Source of the DNA: Suillus spraguei
Lineage: Eukaryota > Basidiomycota > Agaricomycetes > Boletales > Suillaceae
Direction: 5' to 3'
NCBI GenBank assembly: GCA_016800925.1
Contig: JABCPU010000658.1
Location: forward strand, 1-32,131
Length of the DNA: 32,131 nt
The notes beneath the pieces were generated by a model, which did not search any database, was not told the origin of the DNA, and saw only the letters and a program-made list of their open reading frames with translations. This document shows positions 19,434 through 30,484 of this stretch, piece after piece. The first letter of the stretch is position 1, and the number at the start of each line of letters is the position of its first letter. A program made the position numbers and the translations under genes.

Positions 19434-20863
19434 ATGGAGGAACTAAGGGTCGCCCTGACTACTAAGTTACGTGCTATATTGGAGGGATGTTCCAGCGTCA
19501 TGGTCCTCAAGGATGGAGTTGTACAATCGGAGCTCCTACACAAAGCCAGGTAAACATGGCATCACAAATGTTCTAAGAATACTGACTTATATAATTTATC
19601 AAGGTTGAGAGTCTCAATGGAGCTGTCAGACTGTTTGGCTTTAGACAGCGCGACCGCCGACTGTTCCAACACAGTGTCGGATTATGAAATTGAACGAGCA
19701 GCACTCACTATTGCGCACGCCTTGGTAAACCCTGTGAGTATGCAGTTCACAATTAAGTGCAAAGACCTGAATATGCACTGGACGGAAGATTATGTGACAT
19801 GGGATGCAGAACGCTATGGCGAATCTTGCAAGATGTCCCCACCCAACCCAGATGGTTTGCCTACCACCGAGCCAGAGAGACTGAAGAAATACTATCCCCA
19901 GGTCGAGCTTGGCAGGATTTCAAAACCAGCTACCATAGTTGACATGCACGGTAGAATTTTGACAATTTATTTACCGAATATTTTGTCTTCCTCGCGGGTG
20001 GTGTGTCCTTTATTCTCAAACTCGCGTCCTTCTGATTCACTTTTTAGAACTATGTAAACATGGCTACTAAAGAGCTACGGAGCGTGCTTATGCGAACTCT
20101 GCCAGCACAATCGGCCAAAACCGGTTCCTTGGCGGTCAACGGGCTTTTGTGCGCCCGAGGGTGGGGGGAATTTGGAGCTGGGAGGATCACAATATCACCT
20201 GCATATTTTATGCAGAGGCATGAGGTAGCTTTATTTTTCCATTGCTTGTCTGAGTTGAAGAGGGATGTAGAACAGAGACTCCAAGATCCCCTGGTGACAT
20301 CGACATCATATTCTTCCACAGAAGTTCAACGATGGCTCGCCTCCCTATCAACAACAGAGCTCTTCTGGAATGCCATCACGGCCACGGCCACCCCGGGATT
20401 ATTTGAAGCCGGAGCCACAGCAATGTCAGCTGTATTACAGAAGGTTTCCGCTGATCCAAAGAAATCGCCTGCAGTATCACAATGGCCCTCAATATTTTCA
20501 GGATTAGAAGTGATTGTGAACAGGGTAACCTTGAGCCACAGAGACCCTGGCGGCGCACCTACATTGTATGATCTCCTAGTCAGCCTGGGAAAGGGCCATG
20601 CTGCCAAGATGAGACTGGCAGATGTTCAGGCAGAGCTAGATTACTTTCCTGGCACCATGCTTTTCATTTGCGGCATAATCCTGGAGCATTCAGTCCAGCC
20701 TTGGGTTGATGGGGAAAGATTCGTGATTGCTCATTTCATGAAGGATAAAGTTCATGACAGAATGGAGGTGCAGAGACCAGCCTTTCCCATGCAGTCATTT
20801 TTTTTGGAAATGGTAGGACAAAACGTCCCGAAAAAAGGTTCTAAGAAGTCTGGAGAGCGTTGA
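19434..20863 (+). CDS. TET/JBP-family 2-oxoglutarate/Fe(II) dioxygenase
   Basis: Three exons (19434-19549, 19604-20000, 20048-20863) give 442 aa; the second donor could instead be at 19998, removing one residue. Family members oxidise 5-methylcytosine or thymine in DNA using Fe(II), 2-oxoglutarate and oxygen. The N-terminal part has KKYYPQVELG and PATIVDMHGRIL, the lead-in of the fungal TET/JBP group. The core shows SPAYFMQRH, QWPSIFSGLEVIVNR, the iron-binding SHRDPGG (His335, Asp337), the YFPGTM strand, the distal histidine in ILEHSVQ (His385) and the 2-oxoglutarate-binding arginine in DGERFVIAHFM (Arg395), then KDKVHDRM. All expected ligands are present, so it is probably active. Mushroom genomes carry many such genes linked to KDZ transposons, and a KDZ remnant lies at 3.8 kb. 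A TATA box and palindrome lie just upstream; a deleted second copy lies 1.3 kb downstream. Confidence 0.87.
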
Positions 20864-22195
20864 CAGGCTTCTTGGCTTGCTTTTGTAGGTAGCATATAAT
20901 TAAATAGTCACCACCAAAGTACATGTGTCACCTCCAGATTTGATTTTGGTCCCGTCGCCACTTGTGTTTAGTTGTGGAGGTGTACACATGAACTGTCCAA
21001 TGCTCTGCCTGACACAATTGTGGTACCCTTGAGACTTGCCGCCATGCCTGGAAACAGCCGTCACATTCCAGTTGCTGTAAAACATCTATGGGTGACCAGG
21101 TTTGCTTGTGTGACATCTAGTAGCATAGCACAAGCTACTCACACAAGCCACCGAACTATGAACTGAGTTCTTCGGCCGTCTCTTCTCACAGGCTAAAGTG
21201 GACGTCCTCGTCTGCTCATAGCAGCGGGTTACTGAATATCAACATGACCCAATTCAAGCAATGGGTGTTGAAGTTTCTAACGTCACCATTGAACGAACTA
21301 GTTTGTCACTGTTTGCATTTTAGTCTGATTATCTCCTCTACTAGCTGTCCCATCTTTGAGGCAAGATCTGCTGCGGTGGTATGTTTTCGACAACATGGAT
21401 GTAGGAATGGGTGGGAAGCATATCAAACCAGTATCCAGTAAGATGAAAGCGCTGTGGCAGCATTCCTTGCTTCATTATGAGTAGAACTTTGAGGATAACT
21501 AGAATCAGACAAGAGATTGAACTTGCATCACCATAAGGGGTGGTCGATTATGAAAATAATAGTATAGCAGTATACATGGTAGCACAAGATCGTTAATCAA
21601 TAGTTGTATGCTGCCGGAGGTGACAGACACTCGTCACCGCAGCTCGGTGACCGATAAGAGCATGAAGCGAGCAGACTCTAGGATACTTCGTGCGCCTAAA
21701 TATCATAAGAAGCCGGACCCTCCTGTTTGTACAGCTCCAACAGCGGTGAGGGGAACAAAATCAAATATGGACTATCAATATGAAAGTTGCTGTAAAGTAT
21801 ATCCCGACTGCTTTCAGGTCGTTGCTCGCCCTACCAACGTGATTACATCCATCTTTCTTGCATACTGAGACTGGTTTCGATTGAGCAAATTACCGCCGCG
21901 TTTTAAGCGCCATTTTGCAGGTCACAGGACTTGGAACAACTGCATTCGGACTTAAACTTTCTTATTACCAAACTATACAGTACCAAACGCAAATTCATTC
22001 ATAAACCATAGGAGCCGAACAGTTCGTTCCTTTTTTCTCCCTCATCGTGGAACCAAAAGCTGCATGCTCGAAGGAAAAATAGTTGTTCTAATCCGAAGTT
22101 CCTGGAAGAGCGGATCATAAAATCTGACACCCCATGCAAATCCATTGCGTCTGTTCCTGAGCTCGATTCTTCTATGACTAACGAACAGATTGCTG
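20864..22195. other. Spacer with unassigned coding debris
   Basis: No complete gene. At about 21357-21484 the plus strand is open through LRQDLLRWYVFDNMDVGMGG and KMKALWQHSLLHYE before a stop, which looks like an eroded C-terminus of an unrecognised protein. An 86-codon frame at 21608-21868 is Lys/Arg/Pro-rich and has no family match I know. The part just before 22195 may contain the decayed first exon of the second dioxygenase copy. Confidence 0.4.
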
Positions 22196-22198
22196 TTT

Positions 22199-22560
22199 GC
22201 AGCTTAAGATTCTTAATGGAGCTAACAAATAGCTTGGCTTTATACGTCAAACCGTCAGACTGTTGCACTTTGTGCTTGAATGCGAGCATTCAACAAGAAG
22301 TATTTATGATCATGCATGATATGGTGAACCCATGTGAGTGTTGACAAGTTATAGGGAACTTAGCATACAAGTCTTATCTATAGATCTACAGGTGGAACTG
22401 GACGTCATTGCTGGTACTACACATTTGCCTTCAGACATTCTTCTGATGGGTTTGGTGGGACCTTGCTTCAACGACAAACAGCTTGTGATTGCTCATTCCA
22501 TGAAGGATAAAGTTCATGAAAGAATGATGATGCCCTTTCCCATACTGCCCTTTGTGTACA
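22199..22560 (+). pseudogene. Internally deleted second TET/JBP copy
   Basis: After an acceptor-like TTTGCAG the plus strand reads LRFLMELTNSLAL and, further on, MIMHDMVNP, parallel to LRVSMELSDCLAL and TIAHALVNP in the intact gene, with the splice site in the same place. A GTGAGT donor follows, and after about 50 nt the sequence resumes at LQVELDVIAGTT, GPCFNDKQLVIAHSMKDKVH and ERMMMPFPILPF, parallel to the C-terminus. Everything between, including the HxD iron site, is missing. In the surviving tail the distal histidine (LEHSV to LMGLV) and the arginine (GERF to DKQL) are lost. Non-functional as an enzyme. Confidence 0.8.
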
Positions 22561-22616
22561 TGCAAAGTGTGAGATACTCTGTAGATCTTGTTGTACGTTA
22601 CTTAGTCAGTCTCTAA

Positions 22617-23190
22617 TACTAAAATTTTTAAAGCCACTCTAAAATGCAGGGATTCATGTCCATTACTACATTCATAACTGCCCATGCAGTCTTAATTGTT
22701 TGTTGGGAAGCCTATTGGCACGGAAGACATTGTGGTTCCTATCTTCATATTTGGGCAGACACTAATCATATATGCATTAGTAGCATTGCCTCCATTCCTC
22801 GGAGCGCGAAAAAAATGTTGATTGGTCACAACAGGGATGGCGGGACTGATATGAGGAACCGAATTGAATGAAAACAAGGAAACATCCTAATAGAGGCACA
22901 GTCCTGGCCGTATTTCTAAAGTGATCGATTTTATGCCGGTGGTTTTTGTTTTTCAGTCCACTGAGCGGTCATACGGAATCAATGAACTTAATTGCCTACA
23001 AGCTAAGTGCCCCATAATCTCAAGCAACCGTGCCTTTGAAAATTTCCGCCCTAGGGAGTATATTTTTTTTTCCATATGCCATGAGCTAGTCACAAGCGAA
23101 TACGTTGGTTGAAAATTTCTAGTATTTTTCCAGCATAGCATAGATCCGTTCCTTTGCATCCCTGCAGGTGCAACATTGTGTATTCAGCAA
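22617..23190. other. Intergenic spacer
   Basis: Between the dioxygenase relic and the giant gene I see only short frames on both strands (up to 75 codons) without motifs, and an AT-rich stretch. No repeat of the window is present. Confidence 0.5.
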
Positions 23191-23196
23191 GAAATC

Positions 23197-23206
23197 TATA
23201 AAAATG
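23197..23206 (+). promoter_or_regulatory. TATA box of the giant helicase gene
   Basis: TATAAAAATG lies 66-75 bp before the ATG at 23272, the same spacing class as the TATA boxes of the genes at 13659 and 19434. Confidence 0.6.
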
Positions 23207-23271
23207 AGCAGAGACAACCGTCTGCCCTCTAGCAATACAGCGCAAATATTATCTCTACCAAATCATTCAAT

Positions 23272-26200
23272 ATGCCAGATAACCATCTTGCTTGTCCTTT
23301 CACAACCTGCGCGGCACTTGCTCCGTTTGCAAACACAACTGCTGCACGGAAGCATCGTCACCGCTACCATGCTGTGCCAGTTCCCTTCAACGTGAATGGC
23401 TGTCAGTACGTTGTCATGAACTCAAATGAGGGTTATGCCTGTCCCTGGCCTGAGTGCGGGAAGCATGTCAGACAGCGTCACTCTATGGAAAACCATATCT
23501 TCACCGATCATGGTGTCGGCGTTGATACCAAAGTGTTTTCCAGTGGTTCAACAGGCGAGCATGGTGAAAGTCCCGCTCATTGTCATCCCGTATTTATTGT
23601 TGACTGGAGCTTTTGCAGGACAGCAGACAATTCCAGGCAATGGCGACTGCTCAGTGCAGGTTTCCGCGCCGGCTGCCATCTTCCCTGAGGGAGTTGACGC
23701 CTCAAGTAAGATGTGATTGTTGTCGGGCAGAGTACAGGTAGCTGATATATACATCTGTGTTGATTTTTACAGCTGTGGGTTCCGACAGGGTACCTCTCTT
23801 GCCATCCACAGACTACTTGAAGTCTAATGGCATCTTGGATGCCATGGGCGTTTGCATGCATACTGCACTCAAATTCTTATCTGTCCTCTCCTGCGTGTGG
23901 CATTGACCTCTGAGATGGTCAGCGGTCACACGGCAAATTATCACCCATCATACAAGGCAGGTCTATCAGTTCCTGAAGTTCTCCAATCTTACATAAATGA
24001 ATGTTTTCCTTCACCAGGCGCCTTCATCAATGTGGAGGCTTTTTGATTTTTGCTCCGAATCAAACCTGTATGAGAAAGCGGAGATGTCAAGCTACCGGCG
24101 AGTGGCGGTCCACCTGTCCAGCTCATCGCAGAGCCAAGCGAAGGTTTGGCCTGTACAGCATCGGCCGAATGCACTTATTGTGTGAAAAATGTGGAGGTGA
24201 TGCAAAGACATGGTAGGACGAAGCATGGTGCCAGCGGTTTGAGAGAGATCCGGTACAGGCCTTGCCTCGTGCAACGTATCTTCACTGCAGTAGGGAACTC
24301 ATACTTTGAGATCGGGGCTAACGTTGTCTCTTGCGTTAGACCTGACTTAAAAGCCACCCTCAAGGCTTCATTTTTGCCTACGTTCGATGTCCCATTGGTC
24401 GTTCCAGCTGACACTGAACGAGAACGGACTCCCCTCGTCCGATGCATGGGTTGGGATAGATTTGCACCCGAAATCCGTATGGACAGGGCTCAGAGGCGAG
24501 CAGCCGATGAAATCAAGAAAAAACATACGCCAGACGAGCACGGTGGCCTCCTCATCCGTCTTGCTGTTGCAATCGAAGACCACATGACGAAAGCATCTAC
24601 CATCCTAGACGGTCACCCTCACAGGTTAACCCTCTCAAAAATCCTGCTCCACGGGGACGCCATACCACGAGACCAGTGAGTTCTTGCACTCCGGCTTAAT
24701 TGCAACATTGTTCACACCCTACGATTGACCAGGGACACTCATTGGAGGCCTGTGTCGAATGATAACACGGAATATCCCAATTTCATGATCCAATTAATCC
24801 GTAACATCGTTCGTATTCACCTCGGATTCCCACTGAACTTCTCGTTCTCTCTTTCAACGCTGCAAACCGAGTGTCTCCAGGGCCTCTTGGCCATCCTCCA
24901 AGATGATGGTAGCACCCCCCGTAAGAGGATGGTAGCCTACCATGAGCTGGCATGGTCACTGGTCGATAGTGACCCGACCTTGTGCGTCACCGATCGCTGG
25001 GCAAACCCCATACAGCGAGCTGTCTGGCTGAGGGCGCTACGCGCAGACGGAAACTTCAGTGAACCTGCAGCCCTTACCCCAGATCTCGCAAAATTCAAGT
25101 ACTTTTGCAATGCTACCTCACTGCTGGAAGCACTCATGGATAAAGATAAGGATGTAGATTCTGTGCATCCTGACGACCACCAGTGAGCCAAATATTCATG
25201 TGACTGTCTTTCACCATCTGATCAGACATCTACATTGCAAGGCGCGTGGCTCGAATTCATCACCGTGCGCTGCGCCTCGGGGCTCCGACCACTTTCAATT
25301 TCATCTATGAGATGCAGCAGTATGCATCATCACTCGCCTTTAATCAAATGAAAGAGCCAAATGTGTATGTGGATCCCGAGGTGCAGTCTATCACTATTGG
25401 CACCCAAACTATGCGCATGGAAAAGCTTCGAGAGGGCATCCAAGGAATACTGAATGACTTTAAATTGCGTTATGCTGCCCTCACTGGTGACAACATCATC
25501 TTGACCGGCACTCCGAATCATGTGACGGACGACCACACCAACTCCACTAGAGGCTATTCATTCTTATCAGAACAGCCATTCTACGAAAAGCGACACTCTC
25601 TGTTCTTCTTCCTCGTGAAGGAGTATGACCTTGCCATGGTGGACAACGAAGGTCGCATCGCATGGAACATTCCTGCAATCAAAGAATTGCTCAGACGGAC
25701 TATGCGGGTCTGGGAACCTCTTTACCATTTACTGTACATCACCACCCACATTTCCTGCCGTGGAACGCAATTTATCGATCACCAGCTGTGCAACGCGGAC
25801 AGGCATCGCAACCTCTTCATGGCAGGAAACGAAATGTTTATCCTCACGGGGTACAGCAAGAAGACTGGCATCACTGATCGAGACTCCTGCACCCCTGGAT
25901 TCGTGCCTAAGGACTTGGCCTTCTGGGTCCTCGAAGTGCTGGGAGGAGGGTTGCGCAATGCCGAGGCCATCTTAGCCAGCGTTGCATATGGCAAGGAATC
26001 GGAGCATCTTTACAAAACGTGAGCACGGTCCATCGTCTTTAACTCTTGGTGTCTTCTCACCACAAAGCTGGTGTTTCAGCTATCTTTGTGTCGGCGAAGG
26101 GCAGCGAATCACGGCTGCAAAATTTTCGGACAAACTCCACCAGTGGAATCAAGACTATTTCGATTGTCGGTGGGGCTTGAGAGATTTCCGTCAAGGCGCG

Positions 26201-29200
26201 ATCACCATGGGCCGCGAGTTCATAGCGGCAGACGACTCTTACGATCAAGCTGACAGCATCCTTGCCGAGTCTGCAGATCACTCCACTGCTATTGACCACA
26301 GTCATTATGCCGTAGTTCACGGAGGCATACCTCGACTTTCCAACAACAGCATGTGCAAGCATAGATGGCTCGGGGATCTGTGGCACAGCTTGCTTGGTCT
26401 TGGACCCTTTCCTCCTCCAGAGGCAATTCGAGTCAAGCAAAGGAATGAGGCGAATGGAACAACCTTTGAGTTGATGTCCGCCCAACTCATGAAAACAGTC
26501 CAAACGCATCTTGACACATTTTTTGCCACCGAGTTCAAGGTAACTCTGAAGGACTCCATCTCCGCCGTCCTTCGAGAACATGATGAACAACTAGGTGTCG
26601 TATCTCTTGGTTCTTCTTCTAGTGAGTGCAAGCACCGTGTTATCCAGCCCACGATCTCATTTTATCTTTGTAGAAATAACGTCTGGTGGGGAGCTTTCAC
26701 CCGCTGCAAGTGGTTTCATAGACTGTGGAAGCCTGTTGTCGAATTCACTGCCGGCCTCATCTATTCGATGTATTTCTCCATGTGAATCCATTGACGACCT
26801 CATGTTCCCAAGCAGTGATCACCCTGAAACATTGCCCATCCCTGATGACAAGGGGAAGGGTAGGGCGTATGAATCCGGTCGCCTTCTTTCGTCCAACGCC
26901 AAAGTCAGCCTTGATAGTGTACACTCATCCAAGTCCTCGAGCATCATCTCCCCCATCATAGACCGCAAGGGGAAGGGCAGGGCATATGAACCTGGCCAGC
27001 CTCGACTCATCCCAGTTGACTATAAAGGCAAGGGCAGGGCGTACGAACCTGAGCCTACCATTGCTGCAGTCAACCAAGACTCCGTCGCACCACCTCAGTC
27101 CTCCTTCCAGTCCAACTTTAGCTCAAGCCCATTGACACGCCCTGTATACCGGAACCGTAAACATGCCATGGACCACATCAGTGACGCGGAAGATGAGGAG
27201 AAAGTATCCAGGAACATCAAGCGTCTTCGGCGACTTCAGACCCCTGTCCAGGAGGTGGACATGGACGTTATCATTCTGTCAAGCGATGACGACAGCCCCT
27301 CGGTTCAAAAAGCCAACAGCAATGCTGCTGTCAGCCTGTTCAGCGATGATGACTCGTCTGATTTCATAGTTCCTGATAGCAGTCGACCTTCCTCGCCGCC
27401 GCCTGCAGTTCTGGAGGTTAGAGAGAATATTCGACACGCGATCAGACGTATTATGAAGGATCCCGCCGCAAGAGAAAAGAGCAAGGCGCAGATGGATGCT
27501 CTCATTGCCGTCATGACTGAGGATCGCGATGTCATGGTCGCCATGAAGACAGGAGGTGGTAAAAGTATGCTGTGGATGGTGCCCTCAGCGATGGACGATG
27601 AAGCAAAGTCCATCGTGGTATGCCCGTTTGTTGCTTTGCTTGAAGAACAGTATGCAAAAGCGGTCGCCACCGGACTGAGATGTCACAACTACTCTCGCTC
27701 CAAAGAGGTGCCGGACAACGTTCAAATTCTTTTCGTCCAGGTTGAGCATTGCTCCAGTGAAGCATTTGCTAGGTATGAATGCCAGTCCCGTCCCACTTTA
27801 TGCAGTCGCTCATCAATAGCCCCCACAGTCTCCTTGTATCCCCTCTCGGTAAAAAGTTCAGCAGAGCCTTTATAGATGAATTTCACGATGTTATCAATTG
27901 CCATCCAAATCGTGTCAACAGGTGGAAAAGTCTGGCCCGACAATTTGGTAGCATGCGCATACAAATCAACCTCTTGTCCGCCACCATACCTCCACACCAG
28001 CTGGGACACTTCGTCAAACCATTCGGCATCAAGGTCACAGACCTCGCTCAAGTCAGATCATCGACAAACCGTCCGGAGATCGGAATCCACGTCATCCATG
28101 TACAGCCCATCGCAGCGAGGCAGTCTTTGGCCCACCTTGTTCATGCTTTGAACGCAAGGTTGACTGATGAAGAACGCATGCTTGTATTCTTTTCCTCGCA
28201 GGGAGACACCACGCTCTTTGCGTCACAAAATACGTGCGCAGTCTATCATAGTGAACTCTTCGAGCCAGGCAACACCAAGGCCTATAATCTCGACCTCTGG
28301 GACCGAGGGGAATGCAAGGTGATGGCGTGCACCACGGCTTTTGCACAGGGTATGGATAGATCCAACGTCCGATATGTGGTGATCTTCAGGCCGGCATACG
28401 GACTGACAGTCAACAACCAGATGATGGGTCGCGCCGGTCGAGATGGAAGGGAATCCCATGTATTTTTTGTCACGGACGCTGAGGGGATCACGTCCTTCCG
28501 CGGAGTGAAGGTAGCACAGAAGCACTGTATCGACCAACTGCAGGATGTAGTCCATGGTGAGGAATGTCGACGATACACCACCATGCTCTGCATGGATGGC
28601 GAAGATCTCGCAGCCCGTTGCACTGAAAACTCTGACTGGATCCCTTGCGACGTGTGTGTCCCTAACAGCCCTATGCAGCAATTCGCAATACAGGCTATCA
28701 ACACCCCTTTCGCACCTCTTCATCCATTTGGAGGTCCTTCCAATGAAGGCGCCAATGTCATGCAGACTGCACCTCCTGTGTTCGCATCAGCATCAGCCTC
28801 GCATCAGACGGTACGTGTTGATACCATCCAAGACATCTCCATTGGTATTCACGATGCATCACAGGATCCTATCCCTGCACCACCAACATCCCAGGACAGC
28901 GATGAGTTGTATGACAACTCAAACTCTCAGATAACCCGTTCTCAAGCATTGGTTCTTGATGCTATGGAGGTCCTTCATCAGCCCGTGAGTCGCTCGCATC
29001 CGAGAAAGTCTGCTTATGCTGACTGTCTGTCTCTTATAGCGACCCTCAAGGCCAGAGAGTGACAATCCATTCATGGTATGTCTCCAGTGCTTCTGTTATT
29101 TGACGTGCCATCACTGACCGATTCGACAGTCAGCATCCCAACCATCCATGCCCACCTCCTCAAAGGTAGAACCGCCCCTCCTTCTTCACTCCCCAGCAAT

Positions 29201-29764
29201 TCCCGCGCCTTTGCACACAGAGCAGTCAGGGTGAATGATGCGATGTTGAGTCGTCTTGCAAAGACCTCACGCCTTGACAAGTACATGGAGGTGCTGAAAG
29301 GCCATTGCCCATTTGATTTTGGGAGGCGGGCAAAACTGGTCCTGGAAGCAAACGACATCGACTGCGCCGAAATGAAGGCCATGCCCATGGAAGAGTACTA
29401 TGCATTCAAGAGAATGTTCACTTTCGCTCCTTTCTCTTACTGCTTTCAATGTTGCTTGCCACAGTCGAAGAACTTCAACGGTGAGCAACCCGCGTGCCAT
29501 GCTGGTTTCGTGTACAGGAAAGGGTCTACATGCCCCTTTGCTGGATTTATCTTCAAGGCAGTCTTCAGCATGTGGAAACAAGATAAGTTCAAGGAACTGC
29601 TGATACGGGACGTTGCTGTAGGAGAGACACTCTCGACCTTAGACCAGTTCATTGCTTGGGCTGTCCAGGAACACGCCGAGCAAGGGAAGTATAACAATTG
29701 CTTGGAGGCGTTCCTTTGGTTTTGCGGCGAGATCGAGAAATCAAAGCCTAGATTTTTCATGTGA
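23272..29764 (+). CDS. C2H2 finger / recombinase-like / RecQ-type helicase fusion (telomere-linked-helicase-like)
   Basis: Thirteen exons fit in phase (about 1,917 aa): 23272-23563, 23619-23705, 23773-23849, 23915-24031, 24092-24675, 24733-25182, 25242-26018, 26080-26621, 26674-27772, 27829-28984, 29040-29075, 29130-29165, 29264-29764. Weak points are the introns at 23850, 24032 and 29166. At 23850 an alternative is a frameshift inside an OrsD-like knuckle (ILICPLLRVALTS). Domains: two C2H2 fingers (C8/C13/H28/H33; C57/C62/H75/H80) and a third (ECTYC, RHGRTKH). A tyrosine-recombinase-like region follows: CRGTQ (Arg709), YSKKTG, LRDFRQG (Arg832), DHSTAIDHSHYA (His862, Tyr871). A Ser/Lys-rich linker has three KGKGRAYE units. 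The RecQ-type helicase has TGGGKS (about 1268), DEFH (about 1358), SATI and QMMGRAGRDG (about 1539). A Cys-rich tail (FSYCFQCCLPQ) ends it. Family knowledge: telomere-linked helicases are subtelomeric and share this end. Motif I, II and VI residues are intact, so helicase activity is plausible; recombinase activity is inference. Confidence 0.83.
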
Positions 29765-30484
29765 TGCATGAGCAACGTGAGTCTTTCTTTTCATTCATCT
29801 CAGGAATAACGTCTCTAATGGGAAAATGACTAGGTCGTCGAACCGCTGGCTGGCCTAGCACATAGAAACTCTTGTCTGCAATACCGTAGAGCTACCATTT
29901 CCATTTCTTACCATTCTTTGTCTGTTTCTGCATGTTGGTGTGTCACAGTGATGAGCAATGACTCCTTTGTGATGATATCGATCCATGTTGGATGCACCAG
30001 TCAGAGCTTTTCGGCGTTGAAAACCTCGACCCACCATTGATGGACTGAATGACATGCCTAGATCTGCTTGTTCACCTGTGGATGCCCAGGACAGCCTGAG
30101 AAGCGGAAGCCTTTGATGCAAAACTACCATTTCCATAAGACAACTCCCCAGAATTCTAGCACCATTCTATCACGCCAGAATCAGATGTCTCATGCTTTCG
30201 GTATGGCCCAATGTGGGAGCACACCGAGGACCACCTCTTCCAATCAGGCACCGTCAGTGCTCAACATCCCATTTTATTTCTTCTCGAGCATGGACGCACC
30301 CTAAATTTAAAATCATTAGTGGTCCTCTGGTTCTCATATCAGCATCTGATATACACATCAATTCCTCCAACGTACAATAATTTGACCGAACCAGAAGACT
30401 AACATGGAGTTCGCAATACAGAACAACACATTCCAAAGCTTCAGTGTCACGAGAGATCAGACGGCAATATTCGCATCACCGATA
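29765..30484. other. Spacer between helicase gene and mariner relic
   Basis: No gene supported. Frames of 60-93 codons on both strands overlap and carry no motif. No tandem repeat or RNA gene is visible. Confidence 0.5.

Noticed and set aside
19734..19788. Possible 55-nt intron in the dioxygenase (GTGAGT to GGAAG)
   Set aside because: Removing it breaks the frame, and the retained residues fit the N-terminal region of the family.
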